Program-made: the position numbers and the translations under genes
Assembly: GCA_022801715.1 (NCBI GenBank)
Contig: JAAWSV010000008.1
Location: 1-64,000 of the forward strand
Source: Oscillospiraceae bacterium
GTDB lineage: Bacteria > Bacillota > Clostridia > Oscillospirales > Oscillospiraceae
Reading direction: 5' to 3'
DNA length: 64,000 bases
In this document: piece after piece, positions 1-7,246 of the stretch
Layout: the number at the start of each line of letters is the position of its first letter
Position numbering within the stretch: the stretch's first letter is position 1
The notes under the pieces: generated by a model
Told to the model about the DNA's origin: nothing
The model's input: the letters and a program-made list of their open reading frames with translations, nothing else
Database searches by the model: none

Positions 1-1747
1 CGGCCCAGCGCAGGCGCAGGGCGTGGGTCCCCGGGGCGGCGCCGGTGTTCATCCGCTCCTCCGTCCAGACAGAGACGCCTGTGGCGTGGAGGGAGACGCC
101 CTCCCCGGCGGCGGTCTCCAAGTCCGAGTCCTCCTCAAAGTCGGCGATGGGGCGGAAGGAGGAGCGCTCATAGCACTGGACATACACGGTCTCGGGGAGC
201 TCCCCGGCCCGGCTGTCCCAGTCGGTGAGAAGGGCCTCGCCGCTGGGGTCGCCTCGAAGGGTCAGATCCAAGAAGGCCTTGATGAGCTTGGCGGCGATGG
301 CCTGCTGCTCCTCCGCCGGAAGAAGGCCTTCCACGTTCAGAAGGCTGGAGAAGGGGGCGGGCTGGTCGTAGGCCCCCCAGAGGGTGTTGAACTGGCCGTG
401 GTTGGCACCGGCGATGTAGAGCGCGGATTTTAGGTAGTCCCCCTCGCCGGTAAAGGAGATGTTCTCGTACTGCTTCATGCCCTGTACGCTGGTCACGTCC
501 CGGTCGCAGGCCCCGTGGAGGAGGAGGTAGTTTATATCCGTCAGCTCCACGCTGTGGTCGGCGGGCCGGTACTGGTCCACTGTGGGGGCGATGGCGATGA
601 GGGCTTTGATGGGGTAGTGGTAGTCAAAGCGGATGGTGCCGTTTTCCGGGTAGCGGTCATAGTCGTTGAAGAGGTAGGCGGCGGCGATCATCTCCCCGCC
701 TCGGGAGTGGCCGGCGATGGCGATATTCTCCCTGTCCAGCAGGCCGTAGAGGGGATGGTCCCTCTGGTCAGAGCGGTCCAGCAGCCAGCCGATGTGCTCC
801 AAAAGCAGTACCGCCCGGCCGGCGTTCTCCCCGGTGAGCATGTTGCAGGCGTTCTGGTCCACCGAGACCACCGCGTAGCCGCAGGAGGCCAAGTATTCCC
901 CCAAGTAGTCGTAGCCTAAGTAGGAGTCCACGGCAATCTCGTGGTTGCCATGGGCAATCATCAGAAGCGGGCAGTTTTTTTGTCCCGCGGGCAGGTAGAT
1001 CCGACCAGTCAGGGGGACGGCGGTGAGGTCATAGTCCAAGTAGAGGTCGGCGTAGGCGCCGTTTACCTTGTCGCTGTCCCGGCTGACGAAGGGGGAGAGG
1101 TCCACGGTCTCGGAGGGGAGGCCCTCCTCGGTGCCGTAGTCCATGGTGTCTACCGAATAGGGGCCAGGGGTGAGGGCGATATCGGCGGCCTCCCGCTGGG
1201 GACCTAAGGTCAGGTAGTGCTGAATATAGTGGTCGTCGAAGCCGTCGGTGAAGAGGAACAGGGCGAAGAGCAGCACCGCGCCGGCGGAGAGCAGGGCGGT
1301 GATAAACAGCGTGGGCGTCCGGCGGCGCAGGCGGAGCAGGGCATAGGCCGCCCCGGTGAAGAGCCACAGGGACAGGGCCATCAGGGCGGAGAACAGCACC
1401 ACGCGGATGGTAATCCCCTCCCCGGCGCCCCGCCAGATCATCAGAAGGAGGGCGCTGTAGAGCAAAGCGGCGGAGAGGAGACAGCGGAGAGAGCGGCCCA
1501 AGAGTGCCCGCAGGAGCTTCCCCGACAGGAACAGTCCCAAGAGGATCAGACCCAGCACCGCCGCGGAGCATAGGGTGTACCCCAGAGGGGCGGGCCAGTA
1601 GAGGTCGGCGGCGTGGGCCCCCAGAATCACCGCCGAGAGCAGGGCCGCAAGGCCGCTGAGGGCCGGTGTGGTGCCGCTGAAGCTGTTGTGAAACCAAGTA
1701 AGGCAAAGAGTGAGGCAATGGGAAACAGACTTCTGTTCCCGCACCAT
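1..1747 (-). CDS. Membrane-anchored alpha/beta hydrolase (3' end off window)
   Basis: This frame is absent from the ORF track because it has no stop before base 1; I translated it by hand. The first ~160 residues contain about four hydrophobic segments, followed by a cytosolic- or exoplasmic-side alpha/beta hydrolase domain. That domain carries a nucleophile elbow 'GHSRGGE' and a preceding 'IAHGNHE' oxyanion-type loop, as in chlorophyllase/dienelactone-hydrolase-like esterases. The start is taken at ATG 1747, nine bases after GGAGG; ATG 1756 is in frame but sits directly on that SD. It follows the lipoprotein gene by 15 bp, so both are probably one operon under the T-box leader. Substrate unknown. 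The C-terminus lies outside the window. Confidence 0.75.
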   Translation of the reverse strand, partial: MVREQKSVSHCLTLCLTWFHNSFSGTTPALSGLAALLSAVILGAHAADLYWPAPLGYTLCSAAVLGLILLGLFLSGKLLRALLGRSLRCLLSAALLYSALLLMIWRGAGEGITIRVVLFSALMALSLWLFTGAAYALLRLRRRTPTLFITALLSAGAVLLFALFLFTDGFDDHYIQHYLTLGPQREAADIALTPGPYSVDTMDYGTEEGLPSETVDLSPFVSRDSDKVNGAYADLYLDYDLTAVPLTGRIYLPAGQKNCPLLMIAHGNHEIAVDSYLGYDYLGEYLASCGYAVVSVDQNACNMLTGENAGRAVLLLEHIGWLLDRSDQRDHPLYGLLDRENIAIAGHSRGGEMIAAAYLFNDYDRYPENGTIRFDYHYPIKALIAIAPTVDQYRPADHSVELTDINYLLLHGACDRDVTSVQGMKQYENISFTGEGDYLKSALYIAGANHGQFNTLWGAYDQPAPFSSLLNVEGLLPAEEQQAIAAKLIKAFLDLTLRGDPSGEALLTDWDSRAGELPETVYVQCYERSSFRPIADFEEDSDLETAAGEGVSLHATGVSVWTEERMNTGAAPGTHALRLRWA

Positions 1748-1762
1748 AGCAATCATCCTCCG

Positions 1763-2167
1763 TTATTGTTTCGTGATCTCTAAACCCACCAAGACCATGT
1801 CCGTGTCGAAGCAAACGCGAAAGAGCACGTTGTCCTCCTTGTATGCGCAGAGGATCACGGCCTCGCCGTACTCCGCGCCGTCTATAGTGCGGCCGGTGGC
1901 CATGGAGTCCTGCCGGCCTTGGTAGAAGCCCAGGTCATCGGTGACATCCTCAGTCAGGCTCTGAAGGGCGTCGGCGGAGACTTCGATGTCCTCCCGGAAG
2001 AGGGCAGCGGTCTCCTCGTATCTGCCGGATACCAGCAGCTCCACGATCTGGTGTCCGGCGTCTAAAACGGCGTCCTCCTCCATGCCCTCGGGCAGGGCCT
2101 TGGGGGCGCAGGCGGTGAGCAGCAGGGATAGGAGCAGACAGCATAGCAGGGGCAAGGTGTGTTTCAT
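1763..2167 (-). CDS. DUF3887-like lipoprotein
   Basis: A 134-aa lipoprotein with an N-terminal signal ending in a lipobox (LLLTAC, Cys about residue 19). The mature part has the 'VELLVSGRYEETAALF' opening and 'DLGFYQGRQDS' middle typical of DUF3887 proteins, a small NTF2/cystatin-like fold of unknown role seen next to alpha/beta hydrolases in Firmicutes. The start is ATG 2167, preceded by AAGGAG at good spacing. The longer ORF in the track runs back through the T-box leader and is not used. It is first in an operon with the hydrolase and begins about 25 bp after the T-box terminator. The family call is from memory of the motif pattern. Confidence 0.75.
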   Translation of the reverse strand: MKHTLPLLCCLLLSLLLTACAPKALPEGMEEDAVLDAGHQIVELLVSGRYEETAALFREDIEVSADALQSLTEDVTDDLGFYQGRQDSMATGRTIDGAEYGEAVILCAYKEDNVLFRVCFDTDMVLVGLEITKQ

Positions 2168-2192
2168 CAGAGTGTCTCCTTTGCAGGGGTGG

Positions 2193-2415
2193 AAAAAAGA
2201 AAAAACCCCCGCCACCGTATAGGGGCGAAAGGTTTCGCGGTACCACCCTAATTGCCCCCGAGGGGGCATCTCAGAGGCCCGATAGGGGGGGCTGGCCCTC
2301 CGGCTCGTCGCCGGACGCTCGGAAGTGGCCTCGCAGGGGGGAGAGGGCCGCGGGGCTTCCACTGTCCCCCGCTCGCTCAGGCCACCCGCCTGCGTTCGTT
2401 TCCTCATGGCGCTGT
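2193..2415 (-). promoter_or_regulatory. T-box riboswitch leader
   Basis: On the minus strand the canonical T-box AGGGTGGTACCGCG lies at 2236-2249. It is followed by the CGCCCCT side of the antiterminator and then a GC-rich hairpin ending in TTTTTTCTTTTTT (2193-2205). Upstream, 'AGCGAGCGGGGGACAGTGG' with 'AAGCCCCGCG' matches the stem I AG-bulge/distal-loop region. On the 3' side of stem I, 'GAGGCCACTTCCGAGC' suggests a GCC (alanine) specifier, though I cannot prove the register. T-boxes sense uncharged tRNA and normally control aminoacyl-tRNA synthetase, amino-acid biosynthesis or transport genes; here the next gene is a DUF3887 lipoprotein. Confidence 0.85.
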
Positions 2416-2424
2416 CATGATTCG

Positions 2425-2550
2425 TTGGTATTATACCATGAAAGCGAAGCTGAAATGGTATAATGGGCCAATTTTTCGATTGCCCCGCAAGGGGCGGGAA
2501 AAAGGCTCAAATCAAAGTATAATAGCTGCTTGGCAGCTATTATACCATGT
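2425..2550. repeat. Dispersed intergenic repeat, copy A
   Basis: About 115-120 bp nearly identical to 59299-59416. The element contains a TATAATAGCTGC/GCAGCTATTATA inverted repeat at its right end and ATGGTATAAT-type ends. Several perfect TATAAT hexamers on both strands make it a plausible promoter carrier; the minus-strand TATAAT near 2435 lies just upstream of the T-box leader. Its apparent 37-residue ORF is conserved between the copies only because the DNA is. Confidence 0.85.
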
Positions 2551-2596
2551 TCGGCGGGTTTGTCAAGAGCGGGTGGGGGCAGTTTTCAGGAAAATG

Positions 2597-2625
2597 TTGA
2601 CAGAATATGTTGAAATGTGTAGAAT
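2597..2625 (+). promoter_or_regulatory. Consensus sigma-A promoter for the small ORF
   Basis: TTGACA (2597-2602), a 17-bp spacer and TAGAAT (2620-2625). It fires rightward into the 25-codon ORF at 2709, facing the opposing promoter at 2855-2882. Confidence 0.75.
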
Positions 2626-2708
2626 GGAGGTACCCCGCAAGGGGGCAGAAGGGCGCTGTGAAGAAACGGGGCGGGTTCAGCCACATCCTCCGAGAGGAGG
2701 TGAGGCCA

Positions 2709-2786
2709 GTGCGTATTACGCTGCATATCGGGCCGTATACGGTGACGATATTGGTGAAACGCAGAAACCGCCACCCTGGCCGGTGA
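2709..2786 (+). CDS. 25-aa peptide, possible type I toxin-like product
   Basis: GTG start preceded by AGGAGGTGA (a full match to the anti-SD) at 8 bp spacing. The frame encodes a 25-residue peptide: a beta-strand-like amphipathic core 'ITLHIGPYTVTILV' and a basic tail 'KRRNRHPGR'. The stop codon lies inside a stable hairpin (GAAACCG...CGGTTTC). A consensus promoter is located ~85 bp upstream, and an opposing promoter at 2855-2882 would produce an antisense transcript across the gene. The track missed it because it is too short. I do not recognise the family. Convergent, overlapping transcription with a strong RBS resembles type I toxin-antitoxin loci, but the peptide is less hydrophobic than known toxins of that class. 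Confidence 0.55.
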   Translation: MRITLHIGPYTVTILVKRRNRHPGR

Positions 2787-2854
2787 CGGTTTCTATTATG
2801 AAACTTAAGCATCTGTAAAGGGTTGAACCGCTTCGGCAGTGCCCTTCTGCTGTT

Positions 2855-2882
2855 ATTATAGCATTTTTGGCCTGTTTGTCAA
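2855..2882 (-). promoter_or_regulatory. Consensus promoter antisense to the small ORF
   Basis: On the minus strand TTGACA (2877-2882), a 16-bp spacer and TATAAT (2855-2860). No plausible minus-strand gene follows before the repeat at 2550, so it probably makes a short antisense RNA over the 25-aa ORF. Confidence 0.75.
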
Positions 2883-2926
2883 GTGCAGAGGGCTTTTTCA
2901 TTTTTTGGAATCTGCGGAAGTCGGGG

Positions 2927-2955
2927 TTGTCAAACAGGAGAAAAGCAGATAAAAT
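2927..2955 (+). promoter_or_regulatory. Promoter of the radical SAM operon
   Basis: TTGTCA (2927-2932), a 17-bp spacer and TAAAAT (2950-2955), 33 bp before the TTG start of the radical SAM gene. Confidence 0.6.
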
Positions 2956-2987
2956 AGAAGAATCAACAAATAAAGGAGAAAAACCTT

Positions 2988-4820
2988 TTGGATCAGAAAT
3001 TGGCGCGCATCCTGCCTAAGGTGCAAAAGCCCGCCCGGTATGTGGGCGGGGAGTACAACGCCGTGATCAAGGACAAGGCCGCGGTGGACCTCCGGGTGGC
3101 CTTCTGCTTTCCCGATACCTATGAGATCGGCATGTCCAACTTGGGGATGCGCATTCTCTACGGTGTGATGAACAACATGGAGGGCGTCTGGTGCGAGCGG
3201 GTCTTCGCCCCTTGGGGGGACATGGAGGCGGCTCTGCGGGAGGAGTGTATCCCCCTCTACGCTTTGGAGAGCGGCGACAGGGTGCGGGACTTTGACATTG
3301 TGGCCTTCTCTGTGGGCTATGAGATGGCCTATCCCGCTATCCTGAATATGCTGGATCTCTCCGGTATCCCCCTCCGCAGTGCCGACCGGGGCGGGCTGGC
3401 CCCTCTGGTGATCGCCGGGGGCACCGCTATGTACAATGCCGAGCCCTTGGCCGATTTTATTGACCTTGCCTGTATCGGCGAGGGGGAGGAGGAGCTGGTG
3501 GAGCTGCTGACCCTCTGCCGGAGGGCCAAGGCGGAGGGCTGGGACAAGGGGCGGTTCCTCCGGGAGGCCTGCCATATAGAGGGGATCTATGTGCCCTCCC
3601 TCTACGAGGTGCGCTATCACGAGGATGGGACAGTGGCCGCTATCACGCCCAGGGATGGGGCGCCGGAGAGGGTGCGCAAGCGCATTGTCCGGGATATGGA
3701 CAGCGCCCATTTCCCGGTGAAGTCCATTGTGCCCTCCACGGAGATTGTCCACGACCGGGTGACCTTGGAGTTGTTCCGGGGGTGTATCCGGGGGTGCCGG
3801 TTCTGTCAGGCGGGGTATGTCTACCGGCCGGTGCGCTGCCGCAGCAAGGAGAAGCTGGCGGAGTACGGGGCGGCGGCCTGCGCCGACTCCGGGTACCAAG
3901 AGATGACGCTCTCCAGCTTGTCCACCAGTGACTATCCCGATTTGGTGGAGCTGTGCGACGCGCTGGAGGACTACTGTGGGCCCCACCATGTGACGCTGAG
4001 CCTGCCCAGTCTCCGGGCGGACAACTTCTCCATGGCCCTCACCGAGCGGATGGCCAAGGGGCGGAAAGCGGGGCTCACCTTCGCCCCGGAGGCGGGGACC
4101 CAGCGGCTCCGGGATGCCATCAACAAGAATCTCACCGAGAAGGATCTGATGGAGAGCCTTACACGGGCTTTCTCCAATGGGTGGAGCGCGGTGAAGCTCT
4201 ACTATATGCTGGGCCTCCCCACGGAGACCGACGAGGACATTATCGGCATCGCCGAGATGGCGGACCACGTGGTCCACTGCTGGCGGGAGCACGCCAGCAG
4301 CAAGGCCCGGGGGGTACGGATCACCGTGTCCACCAGCTGGTTTGTGCCCAAGCCCTTCACCGCCTTCCAGTGGGAGCCGCAGATCAGCCGAGAGGAGTAT
4401 GAGCGCCGGGTGAAGCTCCTGCGGGAGCACATGACCGCCCGGGCGGTGACCTACAACTGGCACGACGGGGATACCAGCTTCTTGGAGGCCGTTCTGGCCC
4501 GGGGGGACCGTCGGCTGGGCCGGGTGCTGGAGCGGGCCTTTGAGAAGGGGGCCCACTTGGACGCCTGGCAGGACTACTTCGACTTGGGTCGCTGGCTGGA
4601 GGCCTTTGACGAGTGCGGGCTGGACCCGGCTTTCTATGCCAACCGGGAGCGGAGTCGGGAGGAGATCTTCCCTTGGTCCGTGATCTCCTGCGGCGTGGGG
4701 GACGAGTACCTCTGGCGGGAGCGGGAGCGGTGCTACGCCTCCCAGACCACCCCGGACTGCCGCACGAGGTGCAGCGGCTGCGGGGCCAACAAGATGGTGG
4801 GAGGGGCGTGTGATGTCTAA
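2988..4820 (+). CDS. B12-binding radical SAM protein, TIGR03960 type
   Basis: A 610-aa protein with an N-terminal cobalamin-binding-like region (about 1-190) and a radical SAM core. Its [4Fe-4S] ligands are in 'CIRGCRFCQAG' (Cys ~265, 269, 272). A Cys-rich tail 'CRTRCSGCGANK' follows at the C-terminus. Length and the TIGR03936/DUF2344 partner immediately downstream (overlapping start) match the TIGR03960 pair, which in many Clostridia sits near ribonuclease G and rplU; those are absent here. The reaction is not established for the family. The start is TTG 2988 with AAAGGAG eight bases upstream; no ATG has a comparable SD. Confidence 0.88.
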   Translation: MDQKLARILPKVQKPARYVGGEYNAVIKDKAAVDLRVAFCFPDTYEIGMSNLGMRILYGVMNNMEGVWCERVFAPWGDMEAALREECIPLYALESGDRVRDFDIVAFSVGYEMAYPAILNMLDLSGIPLRSADRGGLAPLVIAGGTAMYNAEPLADFIDLACIGEGEEELVELLTLCRRAKAEGWDKGRFLREACHIEGIYVPSLYEVRYHEDGTVAAITPRDGAPERVRKRIVRDMDSAHFPVKSIVPSTEIVHDRVTLELFRGCIRGCRFCQAGYVYRPVRCRSKEKLAEYGAAACADSGYQEMTLSSLSTSDYPDLVELCDALEDYCGPHHVTLSLPSLRADNFSMALTERMAKGRKAGLTFAPEAGTQRLRDAINKNLTEKDLMESLTRAFSNGWSAVKLYYMLGLPTETDEDIIGIAEMADHVVHCWREHASSKARGVRITVSTSWFVPKPFTAFQWEPQISREEYERRVKLLREHMTARAVTYNWHDGDTSFLEAVLARGDRRLGRVLERAFEKGAHLDAWQDYFDLGRWLEAFDECGLDPAFYANRERSREEIFPWSVISCGVGDEYLWRERERCYASQTTPDCRTRCSGCGANKMVGGACDV

Positions 4821-5475
4821 GGTTCGGCTGTGCTTTGCCAAGGAGGGTGTGGCCTCCTACATCTCCCATTTGGACCTGCTCAGGACCTTCCAGCGGGTGT
4901 TTATCCGGGCAGGGATGGTGATCCGCCACTCGGCGGGGTTCCATCCCCACCCCATGATGTCCTTCGTTTTGCCCCTGTCTGTGGGGCAGACCAGCGTCTG
5001 TGAGCTGCTGGACTTTGAGACGGAGGAAGAGATTGACTGCGCGGCCCTGCCGGCGCGTCTGGCCCCCTGTCTGCCCTTGGGCGTCCGGGTGCTGGAGTGC
5101 CATGTGCCGGAGCGGCCTGTGCGGGAGCTCCAGTATTTGCAGGCGCTGGTGTCCATGGAGTACGACGGCGGCGTGCCGTCGGGGATGGCGGAGGCGGTCC
5201 GCGGCCTGCTTTTAGGGGAGCAGGTGGTGGTGGAGAAGCGAAACAAGAGGAAGCAGATGGCGGATGTGGACATCCGCCCCATGATCCACACCGTGGAGAT
5301 GGAGGAGCGGGATCGGCTCCTGCTGCTCCGCACGGTGGTCCAGGCCCAGAATCCGGGGGTGAACCCGGCACTGCTGGCCGCCGCGGTGTCCCGGCACCTG
5401 CCGGAGCGGGCGCCGGATTTTGTCCGGGTCCACCGGGAGCAGCTGCTGGATGGGGACGGGGCGGCATTTCGCTGA
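4810..5475 (+). CDS. Radical SAM-associated DUF2344 protein (TIGR03936 type)
   Basis: About 220 residues opening with 'VRLCFAKEGVASYISHLDL', the characteristic start of DUF2344/TIGR03936 proteins that always accompany TIGR03960 radical SAM proteins. The start is GTG 4810 or ATG 4813, both inside the 3' end of the upstream gene, so translation is probably coupled. SD is GGGAGG. The function is unknown; the fixed pairing suggests it is a substrate or accessory subunit of the radical SAM enzyme, possibly in RNA or ribosome modification (inference). Confidence 0.85.
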   Translation: MMSKVRLCFAKEGVASYISHLDLLRTFQRVFIRAGMVIRHSAGFHPHPMMSFVLPLSVGQTSVCELLDFETEEEIDCAALPARLAPCLPLGVRVLECHVPERPVRELQYLQALVSMEYDGGVPSGMAEAVRGLLLGEQVVVEKRNKRKQMADVDIRPMIHTVEMEERDRLLLLRTVVQAQNPGVNPALLAAAVSRHLPERAPDFVRVHREQLLDGDGAAFR

Positions 5476-5542
5476 GGAGGAGGACAGGCGGACCCGCGGT
5501 GTGCCGCTGTGCAGGCGCGCCGCGGGGATGGGAGGATTTGCT

Positions 5543-6154
5543 ATGATGACCTATCTGTGGGCGGTTCTGGCGGGCTATCTGGCGGGCAGCTGCAATTTGG
5601 CCTACTTCGTGGCTCGGGCCAAGGGCTTTGATATCCGCAGCTGTGGAGTCAATAACGCCGGGGCCAGCAATGCCGCCATCACCATGGGACGGCGGTTTGG
5701 CGTACTGGTGGCGGTCCATGACATCGGCAAGGCCTTTTTGGCGGCGTTTTTAGCGGCTTATCTCTGTCCGGACGCGCCTTTGATCGGTTTAGCAGCCGGG
5801 GCGGCGGCGGTATTGGGGCATATCTTTCCGTTCTATTTACAGTTTCGGGGCGGCAAGGGCTTTGCCTCCTTTTTGGGGCTGATTTTGGCGGTGGACTGGC
5901 GGTTCTTTTTGACGATGGTGGTGGTGATTCTGCTGATCGTGATAGTCACGGACTACATCGTTGTGGGGACCCTTACGGCGGTCACCGCCTTTCCCCTCTA
6001 CATAGGCTGGCAGACACGCAGCCTCCTGATGGCATCCATTGTGGGCGGGGTATCGGCGGTGATCTGGGTGAAGCACGCGGTGAATGTGCGGCGGATTTGC
6101 AGCGGGCAGGAGGTGGGTGTCCGGGAGACCATGCTCCGCAGAGGGAAACGGTGA
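5543..6154 (+). CDS. PlsY-like glycerol-3-phosphate acyltransferase
   Basis: A 203-aa integral membrane protein. It shows the three PlsY signatures in altered form: 'GSCNLAY', 'GVNNAGASNA' (the family usually has GSGNPGATN) and 'GHIFPFYLQFRGGKGFAS' (usual GHxFPxFLxFxGGKG). PlsY transfers acyl groups from acyl-phosphate to glycerol-3-phosphate at the cytoplasmic face of the membrane. The Asn-Ala substitutions in motif 2 suggest a diverged paralogue, perhaps with another acceptor. Start ATG 5543 with GGGAGG upstream; the longer ORF overlaps DUF2344 and is discarded. Last gene of the operon, followed by a bidirectional terminator. Confidence 0.8.
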   Translation: MMTYLWAVLAGYLAGSCNLAYFVARAKGFDIRSCGVNNAGASNAAITMGRRFGVLVAVHDIGKAFLAAFLAAYLCPDAPLIGLAAGAAAVLGHIFPFYLQFRGGKGFASFLGLILAVDWRFFLTMVVVILLIVIVTDYIVVGTLTAVTAFPLYIGWQTRSLLMASIVGGVSAVIWVKHAVNVRRICSGQEVGVRETMLRRGKR

Positions 6155-6174
6155 GAGCCTCATAGGTACATAAC

Positions 6175-6221
6175 AAACGGCCTTCTGTTACAGCGCAAGT
6201 TTGTAACAGAAGGCCGTTTTT
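6175..6221. terminator. Bidirectional terminator
   Basis: AAACGGCCTTCTGTTAC pairs with GTAACAGAAGGCCGTTT and is followed by a T run. It sits between the convergent PlsY-like and XRE genes. Confidence 0.85.
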
Positions 6222-6223
6222 CG

Positions 6224-6448
6224 CTATTGCTCCGCCGGCGGCTCCTCGTCCTCCACGTACTCCAAAATGTCGCCGGGCTGGCACTGGAGGACCCGGCAGA
6301 TAGCCTCCAGCGTGGTGAAGCGGATGGCCTTCACCTTTCCGGTTTTCAGGTAGGAGAGGTTCACGTTGGAGATGCCCACTCGGGCCGCCAAGTCGTTGAG
6401 GCGCATCTTCCGGTCCGCCAGAACCCTGTCCAGTCGAATGACAATCAT
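6224..6448 (-). CDS. Small XRE/Cro-family regulator (YozG-like)
   Basis: A 74-aa protein that is essentially one helix-turn-helix domain ('LNDLAARVGISNVNLSYLKTG') with an acidic tail. Its ATG overlaps the stop of the upstream DUF2975 gene (ATGA, 6445-6448). DUF2975 membrane protein plus small XRE regulator is a recurrent Firmicutes pair (YoaS/YozG). It probably binds the 39-bp palindrome at 7115-7153, which overlaps the operon promoter, and so represses its own operon. The longer ORF in the track is a read-back through DUF2975 and is not used. Confidence 0.88.
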   Translation of the reverse strand: MIVIRLDRVLADRKMRLNDLAARVGISNVNLSYLKTGKVKAIRFTTLEAICRVLQCQPGDILEYVEDEEPPAEQ

Positions 6449-7071
6449 AGCGTGTGGTCCACCTCGTCCTGTAAATGGATGCCGTGGTGGATGATGTAGG
6501 CGGCCACGAGGAAGGCGATGCTGGGAACCGCGGTGTTGAACATGTTCTGGCCCGTTGACATGATGATTTGGCTGCGGGAGACCAAATTTGTCAGATGGCA
6601 GATCAAAAGCTTGAGAAAGGGGACGCAAATCGCTGTAAAAAATTGGAGGAGGCCATAGTAGAGCAGATATTTGGCATTTTGCTCGGTGAAGATTCGGCCT
6701 TTGTACACGTTGGTGAACACACAGCTCAGAAACCAAGTGGCAAAAATCATGGGGACGATATGGGCGGCGAACATGAGGGATAGGCCGATATGGGTGGTAA
6801 AGTCGATCTCGTTGTCGATATTGGACTGTACGCGGATATAGTCGCCCATCGAGACGGTAAGGCCGCGGGAGTGGGGTCCATGATTCTCTTCCGCGTAAAT
6901 GGCGTGCTCATAGGTTTCTCCCCTTGTGCGGAGGGTAAAGGTTTGCCGCCCCATAAAGCTCAGGACTAAACACACCAAGGAGAAAACTATGACAAGATAG
7001 CAGACAAACCGCATAAACAGCGAGGCGGCCTTTGCCGTTTGCTCGTTGACAAATTTTTGAATCAGCTTCAT
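6445..7071 (-). CDS. DUF2975 membrane protein
   Basis: A 208-aa protein with four predicted membrane segments: near residues 19-40, 95-115, 130-155 and 175-195. The architecture matches DUF2975 proteins encoded with a small XRE regulator. Start options are GTG 7080, ATG 7077 and ATG 7071; I prefer 7071 because GAGGTG then lies at normal spacing. Transcribed from a consensus promoter overlapped by a 39-bp palindrome. The role of the family is unknown; a membrane sensor that modulates the partner regulator is an inference from co-occurrence. Confidence 0.82.
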   Translation of the reverse strand: MKLIQKFVNEQTAKAASLFMRFVCYLVIVFSLVCLVLSFMGRQTFTLRTRGETYEHAIYAEENHGPHSRGLTVSMGDYIRVQSNIDNEIDFTTHIGLSLMFAAHIVPMIFATWFLSCVFTNVYKGRIFTEQNAKYLLYYGLLQFFTAICVPFLKLLICHLTNLVSRSQIIMSTGQNMFNTAVPSIAFLVAAYIIHHGIHLQDEVDHTL

Positions 7072-7089
7072 CCTCATCACCTCGCTGCT

Positions 7090-7118
7090 ATCATACCACG
7101 GCGATTCTCTGGTGTCAA
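7090..7118 (-). promoter_or_regulatory. Promoter of the DUF2975-XRE operon
   Basis: Minus strand TTGACA (7113-7118), a 17-bp spacer and TATGAT (7090-7095). The -35 box is partly inside the palindrome at 7115-7153. Confidence 0.75.
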
Positions 7119-7153
7119 TAATAATTTAATGATTATCATTAAATTATTATTGA
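7115..7153. promoter_or_regulatory. 39-bp perfect palindrome, probable operator
   Basis: TCAATAATAATTTAATGAT, one central T, then the exact reverse complement: 19-bp arms with no mismatch. AT-rich in a GC-rich genome and overlapping the -35 of the DUF2975-XRE operon. Most likely the binding site of the XRE protein. Confidence 0.7.
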
Positions 7154-7196
7154 TATCATTTGTATTCGCTTTCTACAGAGCAGGGGAGAGTCCAGC

Positions 7197-7235
7197 AAAA
7201 AATCCGGGGTGGAACAACACGTTCCACCCCGGATT
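7197..7235 (-). terminator. lysC terminator
   Basis: AATCCGGGGTGGAAC pairs with GTTCCACCCCGGATT and is followed on the minus strand by TTTTTT, 12 bp after the lysC stop. Confidence 0.88.
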
Positions 7236-7246
7236 CCCTATGTTCT

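Noticed and set aside
1029-1814. 261-aa minus-strand ORF
   Set aside because: Different frame from the real hydrolase; it lacks motifs and gives Arg/Pro/Gly-rich sequence.
2252-2818. 188-aa plus-strand ORF
   Set aside because: Runs antisense through the T-box leader and through the dispersed repeat; its conserved stretch in 59306-59587 is explained by the repeat DNA.
2898-4841. 647-aa minus-strand ORF
   Set aside because: Shadow of the radical SAM gene: no SD, Pro/His/Gly-rich low-complexity translation, and the plus-strand frame has clear family motifs.
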